This document shows positions 4,313-5,863 of a stretch of DNA of 5,863 bases, one piece after another (within the stretch, counting starts at the first letter, position 1; each line of letters starts with the position of its first letter). The notes beneath the pieces were generated by a model. It was not told where the DNA came from. It saw nothing but the letters and a program-made list of their open reading frames with translations, and searched no databases. Both the position numbers and the translations under genes were made by a program. This stretch comes from JBAZMA01 sp041649995 (lineage in GTDB: Bacteria > Omnitrophota > Gorgyraeia > Velamenicoccales > Velamenicoccaceae): contig JBAZMA010000032.1 in assembly GCA_041649995.1 (NCBI GenBank), forward strand, positions 1-5,863, written 5' to 3'.

Positions 4313-5863
4313 TCAGCCGACGAATGTCAATGCAGTCCCGGCCAGAGTGATGAACGTGCTCAGAGCGCTAAGCGCGGCGATGCTCGGATCACTCTGCCAC
4401 GTAATTGTCTCCGAGCAAGCTGCGCCTGTCCACCCATGAACACATTTGCATTCGGCGGTGGCGCCGCTGAGAACGCACAGTCCGTTGCTCCCGCAGGCGG
4501 TGTCGTTGAACCGGGGGCATTCGACGGAACACGCCGAACCGACCCAGTTTTCATCGCAGAAGCAAGTTCCGTCGACCGCGGAGCACGCGCCGTGGTCATT
4601 GCACGTATTTGCAGCGATCGCGCCAGGACATTCGAGCTCGCAAGACGATCCCCCGAACCCGGAAAGACAGATGCAAGTCCCCGTCGATTCCTGACAAACT
4701 CCCCGACCGCTGCAGGTCTCGCGGATCAGCGTTCCCATAGGGCACGTCGAGTTGTCCGGCATCCCACAATCCGGGCCGCCGTATCCGCTCACGCAATGAC
4801 ATGCACCCGCCGCATCGCACATGCCTTTGTCATTGCAGACTTTTCCCTCGACTGACGGACAGCTGATGTTGCATCCCGCCCCGACAAACCCTGTCTCGCA
4901 ACGACAATTTCCGTCGTCGCAATAACCATGCGAGCTGCATAGACAGGGGCACGTGGTGTTGCACGCCGTGCCGTAATATCTGTGTGAACGGGCATAAGTT
5001 GGCCGTGCGAGTCGCCGGCGGAGAGGGTGGAGAACAAACCCGTCGAAACAGCGGCACACCGGAGTCGCCCCGACTGGTACGCACAGGCCGTGGTTGGTGC
5101 ATGGTGCGGCCGTGCCACCTGGACACAGCAGGCTGCAGCTGGGCCCGACGTGGCCCGTGTCACATAGACACGCTTTGGACGACAGGGAAACGACGCCGTT
5201 TGCGCAGCGAACAAAGGCAAACCGTGCAAGATTATGTCTCACCGCGCCCAGCGGAACGTGCGACACGACTCCGACGTCGACATTTCCCAGACTGTCGATG
5301 CCAATTCCGATCGGATGGTCGTGGATCAGCGGTTGACCCCACGTTGCCACCGCCTCGCATGCCCCATCCGACGCCGACACGAGCATCACGAATAGATCGT
5401 CCATGCCGTTCGAATACCTGTGGTTGTGTGTCAGTGAAAGTGGATGAAGAAAGTGGACAGTGACCGACGGACAGATTCTTGCCACAGAAACTGAACGGAA
5501 TCGGCGCCGCAGTGAACGCGGCGGTGACGAGTACGTGCGATGCCTGGTAGACTCCGAGTTGCGCAGCCGGGGTAACGGCAGACCCTTCGTAAGTTTGGGC
5601 CGTTAGACACTTGACCCAATTCCACGTCCCCTCCGCGAAATCGTACCCGCCGAACATCTGCCCGGTCGTTTGCGCGCACGTCACGGTGTCGATCTGCCCA
5701 GAGACAGCGTACGCCGCCGAGATGACAACGTTGCCGGGATCGACGAACTTGACGTGCGGCGCGTAAAAGCTCCCCGTCGCGGTCGCGTTGATGGACATTT
5801 GGTCCACGAGTGTCAACGATGTCACCGACGAGGCTGCGTCGGGGGGGGGGGCAAAAAGGCAAG
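4313..5863 (-). CDS. Multi-EGF, C-terminally anchored surface protein, probably spliced; 5' end beyond the window
   Basis: Best read as three exons, 5863-5473, 5417-5040 and 4979-4313, giving about 477 residues in the window with the N-terminus missing. Exon 1 (CLFAPPPDAASS onward) encodes a beta-rich, cysteine-containing region. A middle region (MDDLFVMLVSASDG onward) leads into EGF modules from about 5206 to 4415: one partial and six complete, with the final spacing C-x-C-x8-C. A hydrophobic stretch at 4384-4316 (IAALSALSTFITLAGTAL) ends the protein and is a likely membrane anchor. Sequons (NAT, NTT, NIS, NST, NDT) suit a secreted, glycosylated ectodomain. A signal peptide would lie upstream of the window or at its edge. 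The frame changes once, at about 5472-5418, and an in-frame extra segment lies at 5039-4980; both fit small introns. A real frameshift or sequencing error is the alternative for the first. The likely role is cell-surface or virion adhesion or mimicry of host EGF proteins, which is inferred. Confidence 0.75.
4980..5039 (-). other. Candidate 60-base GT-AG intron within an EGF module
   Basis: On the coding strand it begins GTTTGT and ends CACACAG, with CTTAT (4998-4994) as a yUnAy branch-like motif whose A is 15 bases before the last base. Left in, it inserts 20 residues (about VLHPLRRRLARPTYARSHRY) between the fifth and sixth cysteines of the second EGF module, making C-x28-C. Removed, the module reads CRCFDGYYGTAC, with the C-x8-C spacing of every other module. 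It has no in-frame stop, so an unspliced isoform could also be translated. Confidence 0.6.
5418..5472 (-). other. Candidate 55-base GT-AG intron joining two reading frames
   Basis: On the coding strand it begins GTCCGT and ends ACCACAG, with CTGAC (5434-5430) as a branch-like motif whose A is 13 bases before the last base. Its interior is pyrimidine-rich. Its length is one more than a multiple of three, exactly what is needed to move from the upstream frame (ending GKNL) to the EGF frame (YSNGMDDLFVML). The alternative is one extra base near 5461-5468, which would instead give NLSVTVHFLHPL and also reads plausibly. Confidence 0.5.
5841..5851 (-). repeat. 11-base C homopolymer in the EGF gene
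   Basis: Eleven G on the plus strand, so eleven C on the coding strand, encode the prolines in CLFAPPPDAASS near the probable N-terminus. A gain or loss of one base would shift the frame of everything upstream relative to the rest. Such tracts are prone to polymerase slippage and to sequencing or assembly miscounts, so the upstream frame is uncertain. Confidence 0.85.

Overview
The window looks like part of the genome of a high-GC, large eukaryotic DNA virus (Nucleocytoviricota). This is inferred from three things. The genes are tightly packed, with gaps of about 40-80 bases. The gene mix is typical: a divergent XRN/FEN-type 5'-3' nuclease, an ankyrin-repeat protein, a RING-finger protein and a multi-EGF membrane protein. 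Short AT-rich tracts sit at gene starts in otherwise GC-rich DNA. The style recalls amoeba-infecting, GC-rich viruses such as pandoraviruses, molliviruses and medusaviruses, but no gene here fixes the lineage.

Layout: three genes run left to right. They are the 3' end of an unrecognised gene (1-498), an XRN/FEN-like nuclease (543-2528) and an ankyrin-repeat protein (2608-3204). Two genes run right to left. They are a RING-finger protein carrying six 14-residue YadA-head-like repeats (4242-3244) and a cysteine-rich, EGF-repeat, membrane-anchored protein that continues past the right edge (5863-4313). The two sets converge at 3204/3244 with 39 bases between them. All five visible stop codons are TGA. 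No stretch over 300 bases lacks a gene.

The two leftward genes hold the most interest. The RING gene joins a bacterial-adhesin-like repeat array to a probable E3 ubiquitin-ligase domain. The EGF gene reads as one protein only if two very small GT-AG introns (55 and 60 bases) are removed. The first joins two different reading frames in the correct phase. The second restores the invariant eight-residue spacing between the last two cysteines of one EGF module, which all the other modules keep. Both candidate introns begin GTNNGT, end CACAG and have a yUnAy branch-like motif 13-15 bases before the end. An 11-base C tract on the coding strand lies in the same gene at the window edge.

Possible roles, all inferred: the nuclease in viral genome or mRNA metabolism, the ankyrin and RING proteins in redirecting host ubiquitination, and the EGF protein at the cell or virion surface. 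There is no sign of an operon-like shared pathway. Each internal gene appears to have its own short upstream region.
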